The translations under genes were made by a program, and so were the position numbers. From the NCBI GenBank assembly GCA_003527555.1, contig DPWT01000100.1:1-7643 (forward strand): a stretch of DNA of 7,643 bases, written 5' to 3'. This document shows, piece after piece, positions 1 through 6,860 of this stretch. Origin of the DNA: Verrucomicrobiales bacterium. GTDB taxonomy: Bacteria > Verrucomicrobiota > Verrucomicrobiia > Verrucomicrobiales > Akkermansiaceae. The notes under the pieces are model-generated. The model was not told the DNA's origin and did no database searches. It worked only from the letters and a program-made list of their open reading frames with translations. Numbering within the stretch: the first letter of the stretch is position 1; each line of letters begins with the position of its first letter.

Positions 1-735
1 AACCAGCGCGTCGATCATACCAAGTGGTGCGTGCTACGCTGGCCACATCCATCGATGGCCCAACAAGCAGGGATGAGCACGGAAGCATTTGAGAACTTTT
101 ACTTCGACGTCTGCCTGTTCGACTACAAAAGCCAGATCCCCGCGATGAACGCCTTGAAGCGCATGGTTGAAAAAACCGATCAGGTCCACATCGTTGGCAA
201 CGGCACTGACTTGCGCTTTTCCCTTAAAGGTATCCCCGCGCTTATCAGCGCAGGAAACTACAACGTGCCCGACGGCGAGGTCTTCACCTCACCCGTTAAA
301 GATAGCGCAGAAGGTGTCATCCAATACAACGTGCCATCACTCTATCAGGGAATCCCCTTCGACAACGTACGTTTCGAGTTTAAAAAAGGTAAAATCGTTA
401 AGGCCGAGGCAGGAGCACAAACCAAGGCACTCAATAAGATCCTCGATTCCGATCCCGGAGCACGCTACATCGGCGAGTTCGCACTCGGACTTCACCCACT
501 GATAAAGGAACCCATGCGAGATATCCTGTTCGATGAAAAAATCGCCGGCTCATTTCACTTCACCCCTGGCCAGGCATACGAGGACGCGGACAATGGTAAC
601 CGCTCACAAGTCCACTGGGACCTCGTCAACATCCAACGCAAAGACTACGGAGGTGGCGAAATCTACTTCGACGGCAAGCTTATCCGCAAGAACGGGCAGT
701 TTCTTGCCAAATCACTGCAGAAGTTAAATTTCTAA
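1..735 (+). CDS. M29-family metallo-aminopeptidase, 3' part (5' end outside window)
   Basis: The frame is open from the first base to a TAA at 733-735, giving 244 visible residues. The GTG at 31 is internal, because the preceding in-frame residues continue the same fold. M29 aminopeptidases (AmpS/PepS/thermophilic AmpT type) are cytoplasmic enzymes of about 370-410 residues that remove N-terminal amino acids using a two-metal centre, so roughly 120-160 N-terminal residues are missing. All five expected metal ligands of the family are visible, numbered from the first codon: Glu93 in [11 protein letters not shown], Glu159 in IGEFALG, His186 in GSFHF, and His205 and Asp207 in VHWD. Tyr193, in the AYED segment, fits the conserved catalytic tyrosine. 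No signal peptide can be judged because the N-terminus is absent. The gene converges on the minus-strand operon and appears unrelated to it. The visible part looks intact and functional. Confidence 0.93.
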   Translation, partial: NQRVDHTKWCVLRWPHPSMAQQAGMSTEAFENFYFDVCLFDYKSQIPAMNALKRMVEKTDQVHIVGNGTDLRFSLKGIPALISAGNYNVPDGEVFTSPVKDSAEGVIQYNVPSLYQGIPFDNVRFEFKKGKIVKAEAGAQTKALNKILDSDPGARYIGEFALGLHPLIKEPMRDILFDEKIAGSFHFTPGQAYEDADNGNRSQVHWDLVNIQRKDYGGGEIYFDGKLIRKNGQFLAKSLQKLNF

Positions 736-775
736 CAGATAGAAATCATATCGAGTATTTCTCTATAAAAGCTCT

Positions 776-803
776 GTCCCTTTATTGCAGTCCCTTTATT
801 GCA
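776..803. repeat. Perfect 14-bp tandem duplication
   Basis: The unit GTCCCTTTATTGCA occurs at 776-789 and is repeated exactly at 790-803. It sits in the 108-bp gap between the convergent aminopeptidase and PEP-CTERM genes, 40 bp beyond the PEP-CTERM stop codon. It codes for nothing and does not form an obvious terminator. It could be a slippage product or a remnant of a dispersed intergenic repeat; the window alone cannot decide. Confidence 0.85.
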
Positions 804-843
804 CTTGGTTACGCGTCCAACCTCAGTTCCTACTTGGCCTCCT

Positions 844-1545
844 CTACCTCCGCCGACGCGTCAGCGCCAATCCAAACGCCGCACCGAAAAGCAGTGCCGA
901 GCGGGGCTCAGGCACAGCCATGAGCGAAACGTTGTCGATACCTACCGGACCGAAGAATTCATCCCCGATGGCTGCGGTTCCAACATTGGAGGACATTATA
1001 CGAATCGCCCTGATATCAGCGAAGGTCTGCTCGTAGGTGTCCGTGCCTAACTGCCCCATTTCGTTGCCAACCTTGTGCAAATCGGCTTCTAGTAGCGACA
1101 GGGAAACTCGAATCCACGGGGTGTCGGTCGTGCGGGTGATCGCCGCATTGCTGACCCACCACGTGCCGTCTGCGACCATCGGCGAAGAGCGGTTGCCGAT
1201 CGCAACACGCAGTTGGAGATCGTCGACGATACTCATGTTGGCAACATCGAGCTCGACATGCGTGACGCCGGAGCCCAAGTAATCACCCACCCAGGACGAC
1301 GATCGATTGAAGGTCAACAGGCGACCCTTCTCACCGCTACCATCCGCAGCAATGTTGAGATACGGATTACCAGGAGTAGGGGATGCCACCGTGCTTGTCG
1401 TCCATGGCATCCACCCGTCACTGCCACTGTCAAAGGTGGAAGTGGCCAGCGTGATCGCCGCGACGGAAGGCGAACAGATCATCAGGATGAAGCCGAGAAG
1501 AACGACAGCAGGTAGTCGCGAATGAGACTTGGTTTGGTGATTCAT
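844..1545 (-). CDS. PEP-CTERM sorting-domain protein, small secreted or surface protein
   Basis: This 233-residue protein has a signal peptide (basic start MNHQTKSHSR, hydrophobic stretch at about 11-28, Ala-Ala at 29-30). The middle part is beta-rich and begins with FDSGSDGW at 38-45, a pattern like the laminin-B/CBM-like jelly-roll modules found in many PEP-CTERM proteins. The C-terminus is a textbook exosortase signal: VPEP at 211-214, a hydrophobic helix at about 217-228, then a terminal RRRR. In known systems an exosortase recognises this tail and the protein is processed and delivered to the surface or matrix, often with exopolysaccharide. I chose the ATG at 1545 because it directly precedes the signal peptide and lies one base after the TAA of the upstream DUF1501 gene. 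An in-frame start at 1602 would add 19 residues ahead of the signal peptide and overlap that gene. It is the last gene of a three-gene operon. The binding or enzymatic role of the middle domain is unknown. Confidence 0.9.
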   Translation of the reverse strand: MNHQTKSHSRLPAVVLLGFILMICSPSVAAITLATSTFDSGSDGWMPWTTSTVASPTPGNPYLNIAADGSGEKGRLLTFNRSSSWVGDYLGSGVTHVELDVANMSIVDDLQLRVAIGNRSSPMVADGTWWVSNAAITRTTDTPWIRVSLSLLEADLHKVGNEMGQLGTDTYEQTFADIRAIRIMSSNVGTAAIGDEFFGPVGIDNVSLMAVPEPRSALLFGAAFGLALTRRRR

Positions 1546-1546
1546 C

Positions 1547-2941
1547 TTAAAAGATTCCGAGGGGGTTTGGTGTGGAAACTGGATTAAAGAAGTTCGTTGC
1601 ATTCGGGAAGACGGTTTCTAACTCGGTATTCGGCACTCCATACCACGATGCAATCTCGGAGCCATAGGCATCCACCGATGTCGTCGGCAACAATCGCCCC
1701 CGTCCGATATCAAGCGGCCCGCCCGTCGCAAGCACTGGATAGTCGCCGTAAATCTTGCCTCCGTTGACATCACCTCCAATGACGAAGTGGTTTCCGCCCC
1801 AGGCGTGGTCGGATCCTGATCCATTGGATGTTAGGGTGCGACCGAAATCGGAAATCGTGTAGAGCACAACGTCATTCTGCAGACCAAGATGCCCCATCTC
1901 CGCCCAGAACGACGTAATCGCGTCGTTCACCTCGGTAAATAGGTCAACCTGGGGCTGGAGCAGTTCACTGTGATGGTCCCAGCCCCCCCTTTCGACAAAG
2001 AAGATCTGCCGATCCATACCCAAGGTCGTGCGAGCCTGCATGACTTTCGAAATGACCTCCAACCGGCCTCCAATCTGACTAGAGGGAAATGCCTCCGTGG
2101 TCGCGAGTGGCGTCACCGCATTGTCAAAATCGATCCCCGTGTCGATCGAAGCACGGTTACTCGTAGAAAGAGTCCCTTGGTAGAGGTTCTTATAAGTCTC
2201 AGAGAGAATGCTGTCGACCGCATTGGTCTTGGCAATCGTCTGAGCATTTCCACTGGCCTGATCGTAGCCATTTAAGAGGGTCACCCCGTTAGGGCCGGTG
2301 ATGTAGGGCACCGAGCTGTTACCGGTCTGTAGTATGTTATTGCCCGACAAGGAAAGGTTCATGCCGATGCTCCCCATCGAATTTGCCTGACTCATGCACT
2401 CCGCCATACGGCCCGCCCAACCCTTCGGTCCCGCCCCACGGGTCTGAGGAACCAGGGTTTGCCAATGAGTCCGCTCGTCCGCGTGCGAAAATAACCCGGT
2501 GGGTAACTGAACCGCCTTTGCGTTGTAGTCGCCGAGCGAAGTCGGCTCAACCAAAGTGCCGACGTTGGCAACGAATGCCGCATCCCCAGCATTATAGAGG
2601 CTCTGCAAGATAGGCAAATTTGGGTGGATTCCAAAATCGGTGTAATCCTGCCCGGTACTCGTGATCGGCAGAAGACTTCCACTGGGTAAGGCGAGCGACG
2701 TCCGCACCGTGGAATACTCCGCGTGCGCTGCGGTATCACGCGGGACGAGCATGTTGTAGGAGTCGTTGCCGCCATTGAGAAACAGGCAAACAAGCGCCTT
2801 GTAGCCGGCGAAGGGCCCACCTCCAGACGCCGCCCCCGCAGTCATACGCAGAGTGAGCAAGGTTGAAAACAGAGAGGCCGTGCCCACCGCAGCGCAACTG
2901 GCCTGCTCGATGAATTTTCGACGATTGATATCTTCGCTCAT
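1547..2941 (-). CDS. DUF1501 family protein, Tat-exported
   Basis: The 464-residue protein starts with a twin-arginine signal (NRRKFIEQAS, Arg7-Arg8, then a hydrophobic stretch ending near residue 39), so it should be exported folded. Family landmarks follow in order: LNGGNDSYNMLVP at 55-67, GIHPNL at 104-109, FSHADERTHWQT at 151-162, GGWDHH at 319-324, SDFGRT at 364-369 and SDHAWGGNHF at 377-386. DUF1501 belongs to the broad alkaline phosphatase/sulfatase-like fold group, and its His/Asp-rich motifs suggest metal binding, but no reaction is established. The 364-369 motif has Asp where many relatives have Glu (SEFGRT); from memory the Asp form goes with the DUF1800-linked subgroup. The length is normal. 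The gene lies 17 bp after the DUF1800 stop and one base before the PEP-CTERM start, indicating one transcript. The ATG at 2941 is set directly by the Tat signal; no Shine-Dalgarno sequence precedes it. Confidence 0.93.
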   Translation of the reverse strand: MSEDINRRKFIEQASCAAVGTASLFSTLLTLRMTAGAASGGGPFAGYKALVCLFLNGGNDSYNMLVPRDTAAHAEYSTVRTSLALPSGSLLPITSTGQDYTDFGIHPNLPILQSLYNAGDAAFVANVGTLVEPTSLGDYNAKAVQLPTGLFSHADERTHWQTLVPQTRGAGPKGWAGRMAECMSQANSMGSIGMNLSLSGNNILQTGNSSVPYITGPNGVTLLNGYDQASGNAQTIAKTNAVDSILSETYKNLYQGTLSTSNRASIDTGIDFDNAVTPLATTEAFPSSQIGGRLEVISKVMQARTTLGMDRQIFFVERGGWDHHSELLQPQVDLFTEVNDAITSFWAEMGHLGLQNDVVLYTISDFGRTLTSNGSGSDHAWGGNHFVIGGDVNGGKIYGDYPVLATGGPLDIGRGRLLPTTSVDAYGSEIASWYGVPNTELETVFPNATNFFNPVSTPNPLGIF

Positions 2942-2958
2942 GGTATTCTTGGTAGGAA

Positions 2959-5070
2959 TTATTGGATGATATTGAATTCAGGAAGCAAGCCGAAGAGCTG
3001 GAGGGCCATCTCCACCCGATCTTCACGCTGTTCGGTGGTGTCACCGTTGATGGTGTCGATCGCGGTAAAGAGGGTAGCCCGGTTAGTGGCCGATAAACGT
3101 CCGGGAGTCAGCATCAGCTCAAGGTGATCAAGCAGGGCGTCATGACCAGCGACAGTGTCTTCGGCGAGGCTGATCTCATGGGTTAGGTCGAGATTCGACT
3201 CCAACTTGGTGGTTCCCAAAGTCCCGTCGATGCCAGAGAGAACCAGCTCCCTAATGGCATTCTGCAAGGATAGCGCGGTCACGTCATTGTGAATTTGGAA
3301 CTCTGGCGCAAACAAATTGCGATCCAGAATCGACCCCGTGGGCTGGAAGCCCGGAAGGTAATAGTTAAAGACCGATGGCGACTTAAACGGCTCCTGCGCG
3401 GTCTCATTGGCGATGTTTTTGAAGGCCACTATGCCGTAGGGGTTTTCAAGTGGATCGGAATGAGGCGCGATCTCGAAGGCCCGGGCATAACTCAAGAGCC
3501 GAATCAATGGCTCCCGAAGTTTCCCGTGAGCCGTGTCCCCGGATAGCGTCACTTCCCGCGCCTCAGGATGCAGGAGGATCGCCCGGAAGACCGCAGACAT
3601 GTCGCCCCGAGCCATGGTGCCCACACCGTTGTAGTGACCATGGGTAAAGGCATCAGCCACCGCCTTGATGTAGTTCGGCGATGGATTTGAAGCGGTCATT
3701 CGCTGAATCAGGTTCCGAGCAAGGAACGGTGGCGTGTTAGGGTGATTGAAGAGGTGATCCAAAAAGCTGCCGATTTCTTGTCTCAATCCGGCGTCATCCT
3801 GCGTCGCCGCAACGATTGTCGGTCGGGTGAGGGGCCCCTCTGGACCATCGTAGTCGAGCAGGGTCTTGGTCGTGAAATCATGCAGCCAGATATTCGTCCG
3901 CATCGGGTCAATCCGGTTTGTGGTTCCCCTGATCTCGATATTCGTCCGGGTGGTTTCCAGCCGAAGTCCGGTAAATATCTTTGCAATTTCAAAAATGTCA
4001 TCGTTGTCGTAGGTCGGCACCGGATTGCCATTCCCATCAAGGGCCAGTGTCCCATCCTGATTCAACAACCAGAGGCCTATCGTGAAAAGCTGCATGATCT
4101 CCCGGGCATAGTTCTCATCGGGAAAGGTGCCGGCGCTCGGGTTGGCCTTCGCGTTGCCTTGATAGCTCAGATAGTAGCCCATCAGCGGCGAATAGGTTAC
4201 TTCATCAATGATATCACGGAAATTGCCAAAGGTGTGCCGAAGAAAAATGTCGTAATACTTAAGCCAGCTTTCACCAATATCAGTTTGGGTCATCCCCACG
4301 GTGGAAACCACAAAGGTCTGACTGATTGCCCACGCTGCCCGTTGGCGAAGCGCATCATCCGCCGTCATCGCAGCGTGATGCCAAATAGCCTCCTTCGTGT
4401 GGCTTGGGGTAATCTCATTGTTGGGAGTTTTATTGGCAACAGTGCCAACGTAATAAGAGAACTGCTGACCATGGGTAGCGTTGTGGGCCACCTCGTAGGG
4501 ATCGGCACCCTGCACATAGCTGGGGTCGGAACGCTCACGCCAAAAAACACGCAACAGCGTCGGCGACTTGGCGATCTCCGCATCAATCCACTGCTGATAG
4601 AATGTGTAGGGCGGATCATTGAAGCCGCTGAGTGAACCAACCCCAGGGAAGCTGGAAATCATAGCCCTCGTCGGACCGAAAGTCGCCTGTTGGAGAAAAC
4701 GTGAAGCTGCATGTTCGTTGGTCAGAGAACTACTAGAGCTCTGCCCCACACGATAGAATCTCCTATCAACATTGATCGCATCGGTAAGAAACTGGCCCTG
4801 CCCGGTTGGCGAAACAGGCAAGGTGAATGGAAAGATATTCTCCCAACCGTTACCATAGTCACGAGCTACTGGCTCCCAGTTAGAGAAGTCCTCCGATCGT
4901 TCCAACACTCGGAACGATTGCCCACCAACGGCGTCAGGCAGAGAGACCTCTGCATCGCTTCCGTTTAAAGTGATCTCTGGAGGATCAGCCAAAATTGTGG
5001 AAGCACCGATGACAAGGCCGAAGCAGAGAGTAGTCATTCTCAGGCCTCGCTTGTATCGGGGGGTAATCAT
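2959..5070 (-). CDS. DUF1800 family protein, Sec-exported, with N-terminal beta-rich module
   Basis: With the ATG at 5070 the protein has 703 residues. It opens with a signal peptide (MITPRYKRGLRM, hydrophobic to about Ala28). The upstream TTG at 5196 would add 42 residues of low-complexity leader before this signal and is rejected; ATG at 5037 is a possible shorter start. Residues about 31-108 form a beta-rich module (FRVLERSEDFSNWEPV at 53-68) of a kind common in secreted verrucomicrobial proteins. After a serine-rich linker (111-115) comes the DUF1800 domain: AASRFLQQATFGPT (121-134), WAISQTF (247-253), PDENYAREIMQLFTIG (317-332), IFTGLR (365-370), FLARNLIQRM (449-458), AVFRAILLHPEAR (493-505), GKLREPLIRLL (516-526) and KSPSVFNYYLPG (563-574). 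Its function is unknown in all relatives; it is typically encoded next to DUF1501, as here. It is the first gene of the operon. Confidence 0.92.
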   Translation of the reverse strand: MITPRYKRGLRMTTLCFGLVIGASTILADPPEITLNGSDAEVSLPDAVGGQSFRVLERSEDFSNWEPVARDYGNGWENIFPFTLPVSPTGQGQFLTDAINVDRRFYRVGQSSSSSLTNEHAASRFLQQATFGPTRAMISSFPGVGSLSGFNDPPYTFYQQWIDAEIAKSPTLLRVFWRERSDPSYVQGADPYEVAHNATHGQQFSYYVGTVANKTPNNEITPSHTKEAIWHHAAMTADDALRQRAAWAISQTFVVSTVGMTQTDIGESWLKYYDIFLRHTFGNFRDIIDEVTYSPLMGYYLSYQGNAKANPSAGTFPDENYAREIMQLFTIGLWLLNQDGTLALDGNGNPVPTYDNDDIFEIAKIFTGLRLETTRTNIEIRGTTNRIDPMRTNIWLHDFTTKTLLDYDGPEGPLTRPTIVAATQDDAGLRQEIGSFLDHLFNHPNTPPFLARNLIQRMTASNPSPNYIKAVADAFTHGHYNGVGTMARGDMSAVFRAILLHPEAREVTLSGDTAHGKLREPLIRLLSYARAFEIAPHSDPLENPYGIVAFKNIANETAQEPFKSPSVFNYYLPGFQPTGSILDRNLFAPEFQIHNDVTALSLQNAIRELVLSGIDGTLGTTKLESNLDLTHEISLAEDTVAGHDALLDHLELMLTPGRLSATNRATLFTAIDTINGDTTEQREDRVEMALQLFGLLPEFNIIQ

Positions 5071-5155
5071 TACAAATAGGTTTTTGTTGAGAGCGAGCCG
5101 TCCTCCAGCCAAAGTGGATGAGCAAGGTCGGATCTTAGATTGCAAGGAATTTGCT

Positions 5156-5188
5156 GGGGGGGGCGTTGTTAAGAGGGGAGAAAGGGGG
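5156..5188 (+). other. G-rich segment with potential to form a G-quadruplex
   Basis: The plus strand has G8 at 5156-5163, G4 at 5175-5178 and G5 at 5184-5188. The G8 can supply two G3 tracts, so four tracts are available, with one long loop of 11 bases and one of 5. It lies about 85-120 bp upstream of the DUF1800 start, on the template strand for that operon. Formation of a quadruplex is inference; the long loop weakens the case. Confidence 0.35.
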
Positions 5189-5316
5189 CTAGCCAACGTT
5201 TAGCGGTTGCTCTGTCGACATGATGCCACCCTCGGTAGTCTATTTGAACGGAAGCGTAACTACCACCATTAAACTCCGGGTAGCCGATAAAGTTTCAAAC
5301 TACTAATACTTTTTTT

Positions 5317-5326
5317 GGGGGGGGCG
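5317..5326 (+). repeat. Second copy of the GGGGGGGGCG decamer (G8 tract)
   Basis: A run of seven T (5310-5316) leads directly into eight G (5317-5324) followed by CG. The same decamer occurs at 5156-5165, exactly 161 bp away, and both copies are in the same intergenic region. Homopolymer runs of this length are prone to slippage in replication and to sequencing error, so the exact length should be treated with caution. Confidence 0.7.
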
Positions 5327-5483
5327 AGGTGTTCGGAGAGGCTTTCATGGGTTGATCGGCCCACCTAAAGCTGTGGTATTTTGATGTCGGATATCGAGTG
5401 CGGTTAGTTTTCTGTATTTATGATGGGATTTCTGTGCAAAATCTTCCAATCATTCTCGTATTTAGTATTTAATTCATCAACTC

Positions 5484-6860
5484 ATGAAACAGATTCTCTT
5501 GTTACTCATACTCTTGGCTCCTGCACTCGTACATGCCGATAAACCAAATATTATCTACATCCTCTTAGATGATGCTGGCTATGGCGACCTATCATGCTAC
5601 GGGCAAAAAAAGTTTACCACGCCAAATGTCGACCGCCTCGCTAAGGAGGGGATGAAATTCACCCAGCACTACTCTGGATCAACCGTCTGCGCTCCTACGC
5701 GCTCAGTGCTGATGACCGGACTTCATACCGGCCACACCCCGTCACGCGGCAACCGCGAACACAAGCCCGTGGGGCAGTTCCCTATTCCAGAGGATACCTT
5801 CACTATTGCTGAGGCGCTGAAAGCCAAAGGATACGCCACAGGTGCATTCGGCAAATGGGGACTAGGATTCCCCGGTTCCGAAGGTGATCCCACTAACCAA
5901 GGATTCGACCGCTTTTTCGGCTGGAATTGCCAACGCAATGCTCATACCTACTACCCGAAGTGGCTTTACGACGGCACAAAGAAAGTCGAGTTCGACGGCA
6001 AAACCTACGTCCACAGCCTAATCATGGACGAGAGCCTCAAGTGGATCAGGGAGAACAAGGACAAACCCTTCTTTCTCTACCTACCCATCGCCATCCCGCA
6101 CGCTGCCATGCACGTGCCTGAGAAATACGCCGCTCCATTCCGTAAAAAATTCCCCCAGTTCGAGGAAAAAGTCGGCCGCTACGGCAACAACACTCCGCAC
6201 AAGAAAAACCCCGCCGCACAATTCGCTGGTATGATGACCGTGATGGACGAAGGCGTTGGACAGCTCATGAACCTTCTCAAGGAGCTTAATCTGGATGACA
6301 ACACCGTGGTCATGTTTAGCTCAGACAACGGTCCGCACAAAGAAGGTGGCCACATGCCTGATTTCTTTAACTCAAATGGTGGACTACGCGGATATAAACG
6401 GAGCCTAACAGAAGGAGGGATCCGCGCACCACTGATTGTTCGCTGGCCAGGAAAGGTCAAGCCGGGCACGATTAGCAATCACATTTCCGCGCACTGGGAT
6501 CTGTTCCCCACCCTCTGCGAAATTGCTGACGCCAGTATCCCTGAAGGACTCGACGGCATTTCCCATCTACCCGAATTGTTAGGTAAAGATCAGAGAAAAC
6601 ACGAGTATCTCTACTGGGAATTCATGGAGCGAGGTGGCAAACGTGCCTTACGATTCGGTGAAAAAGGTGAGTGGAAAGCTCTGCAACTCAAGATGTCGAA
6701 AAACAAGAATGCACCCATCGCACTTTACCATCTGGCTGAAGACCCTCAGGAAAAGAATGATGTCGCAAACCATCACCCTGAACTCATCAAATACGTTAAA
6801 AAGACCTTTGATAAGGCACACACAAAAAACCCACATTTCCAGTTTCAGTGGGAAAAATAA
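5484..6860 (+). CDS. Secreted formylglycine-type sulfatase (arylsulfatase A-like)
   Basis: This 458-residue protein hydrolyses sulfate esters, probably on a glycan, outside the cytoplasm. The signal peptide is MKQILLLLILLAPALVHA with cleavage likely before Asp19 and no lipobox cysteine. The type I sulfatase signature is complete: Asp29-Asp30 (LLDDAGYGD) bind metal, Cys69-Ala-Pro-Thr-Arg73 is the CxPxR site whose cysteine becomes formylglycine, GKWGLG is at 123-128, IPH at 204-206, SDNG at 280-283, and RGYKRSLTEGGIRAP at 302-315 carries Lys305. The cysteine form needs a separate maturation enzyme (FGE or anSME), not present here. The GKWGLG motif lacks the histidine of the GKWHLG form known from arylsulfatase A. 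The segment NCQRNAHTYYPKWL (148-161) may help place the subfamily, which I cannot assign. The substrate is unknown. The ATG at 5484 has no Shine-Dalgarno sequence. The 3' end overlaps the next gene by 13 bp. Confidence 0.95.
   Translation: MKQILLLLILLAPALVHADKPNIIYILLDDAGYGDLSCYGQKKFTTPNVDRLAKEGMKFTQHYSGSTVCAPTRSVLMTGLHTGHTPSRGNREHKPVGQFPIPEDTFTIAEALKAKGYATGAFGKWGLGFPGSEGDPTNQGFDRFFGWNCQRNAHTYYPKWLYDGTKKVEFDGKTYVHSLIMDESLKWIRENKDKPFFLYLPIAIPHAAMHVPEKYAAPFRKKFPQFEEKVGRYGNNTPHKKNPAAQFAGMMTVMDEGVGQLMNLLKELNLDDNTVVMFSSDNGPHKEGGHMPDFFNSNGGLRGYKRSLTEGGIRAPLIVRWPGKVKPGTISNHISAHWDLFPTLCEIADASIPEGLDGISHLPELLGKDQRKHEYLYWEFMERGGKRALRFGEKGEWKALQLKMSKNKNAPIALYHLAEDPQEKNDVANHHPELIKYVKKTFDKAHTKNPHFQFQWEK

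Larger units (their letters stand above)
5071..5483. other. Divergent intergenic region, probable promoter region for both directions
   Basis: These 413 bp separate the starts of the minus-strand DUF1800 operon and the plus-strand sulfatase, so promoters for both should lie here. I see no convincing coding sequence. A weak sigma70-like pair for the sulfatase direction is TTGATC (5352-5357) and TATTTT (5377-5382) with a 19-bp spacer, and a lone TATGAT lies at 5419-5424; neither is strong. No sigma54 -24/-12 pair (GG-N10-GC) was found on the parts checked. The region also holds two G8 tracts, a G-rich segment and short inverted repeats, listed separately. The plus strand from about 5400 to 5483 is AT-rich, and no Shine-Dalgarno sequence precedes either start codon. 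Confidence 0.6.

Noticed and set aside
741..762. Inverted repeat AGAAAT/ATTTCT after the aminopeptidase stop, considered as a terminator
   Set aside because: The stem is only six AT-rich pairs with a 10-base loop and no following T tract, so termination is not supported.
1546..1602. Longer start of the PEP-CTERM protein at 1602
   Set aside because: It would overlap the DUF1501 gene by 56 bp and put 19 residues before a good signal peptide; the ATG at 1545 sits just after the upstream stop.
3742..4635. 297-codon open frame on the plus strand, antisense to the DUF1800 gene
   Set aside because: It lies wholly inside a confidently recognised gene, its translation resembles no family and has no export or domain features, so it is a codon-bias shadow.
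5071..5196. N-terminal extension of DUF1800 from TTG 5196
   Set aside because: The extra 42 residues are proline/serine-rich and would bury the signal peptide; the ATG at 5070 fits better.
5071..5483. Sigma54-type promoter, as reported for some PEP-CTERM regulons
   Set aside because: Candidate GG...GC pairs have 8-9 bases between them instead of the required 10.
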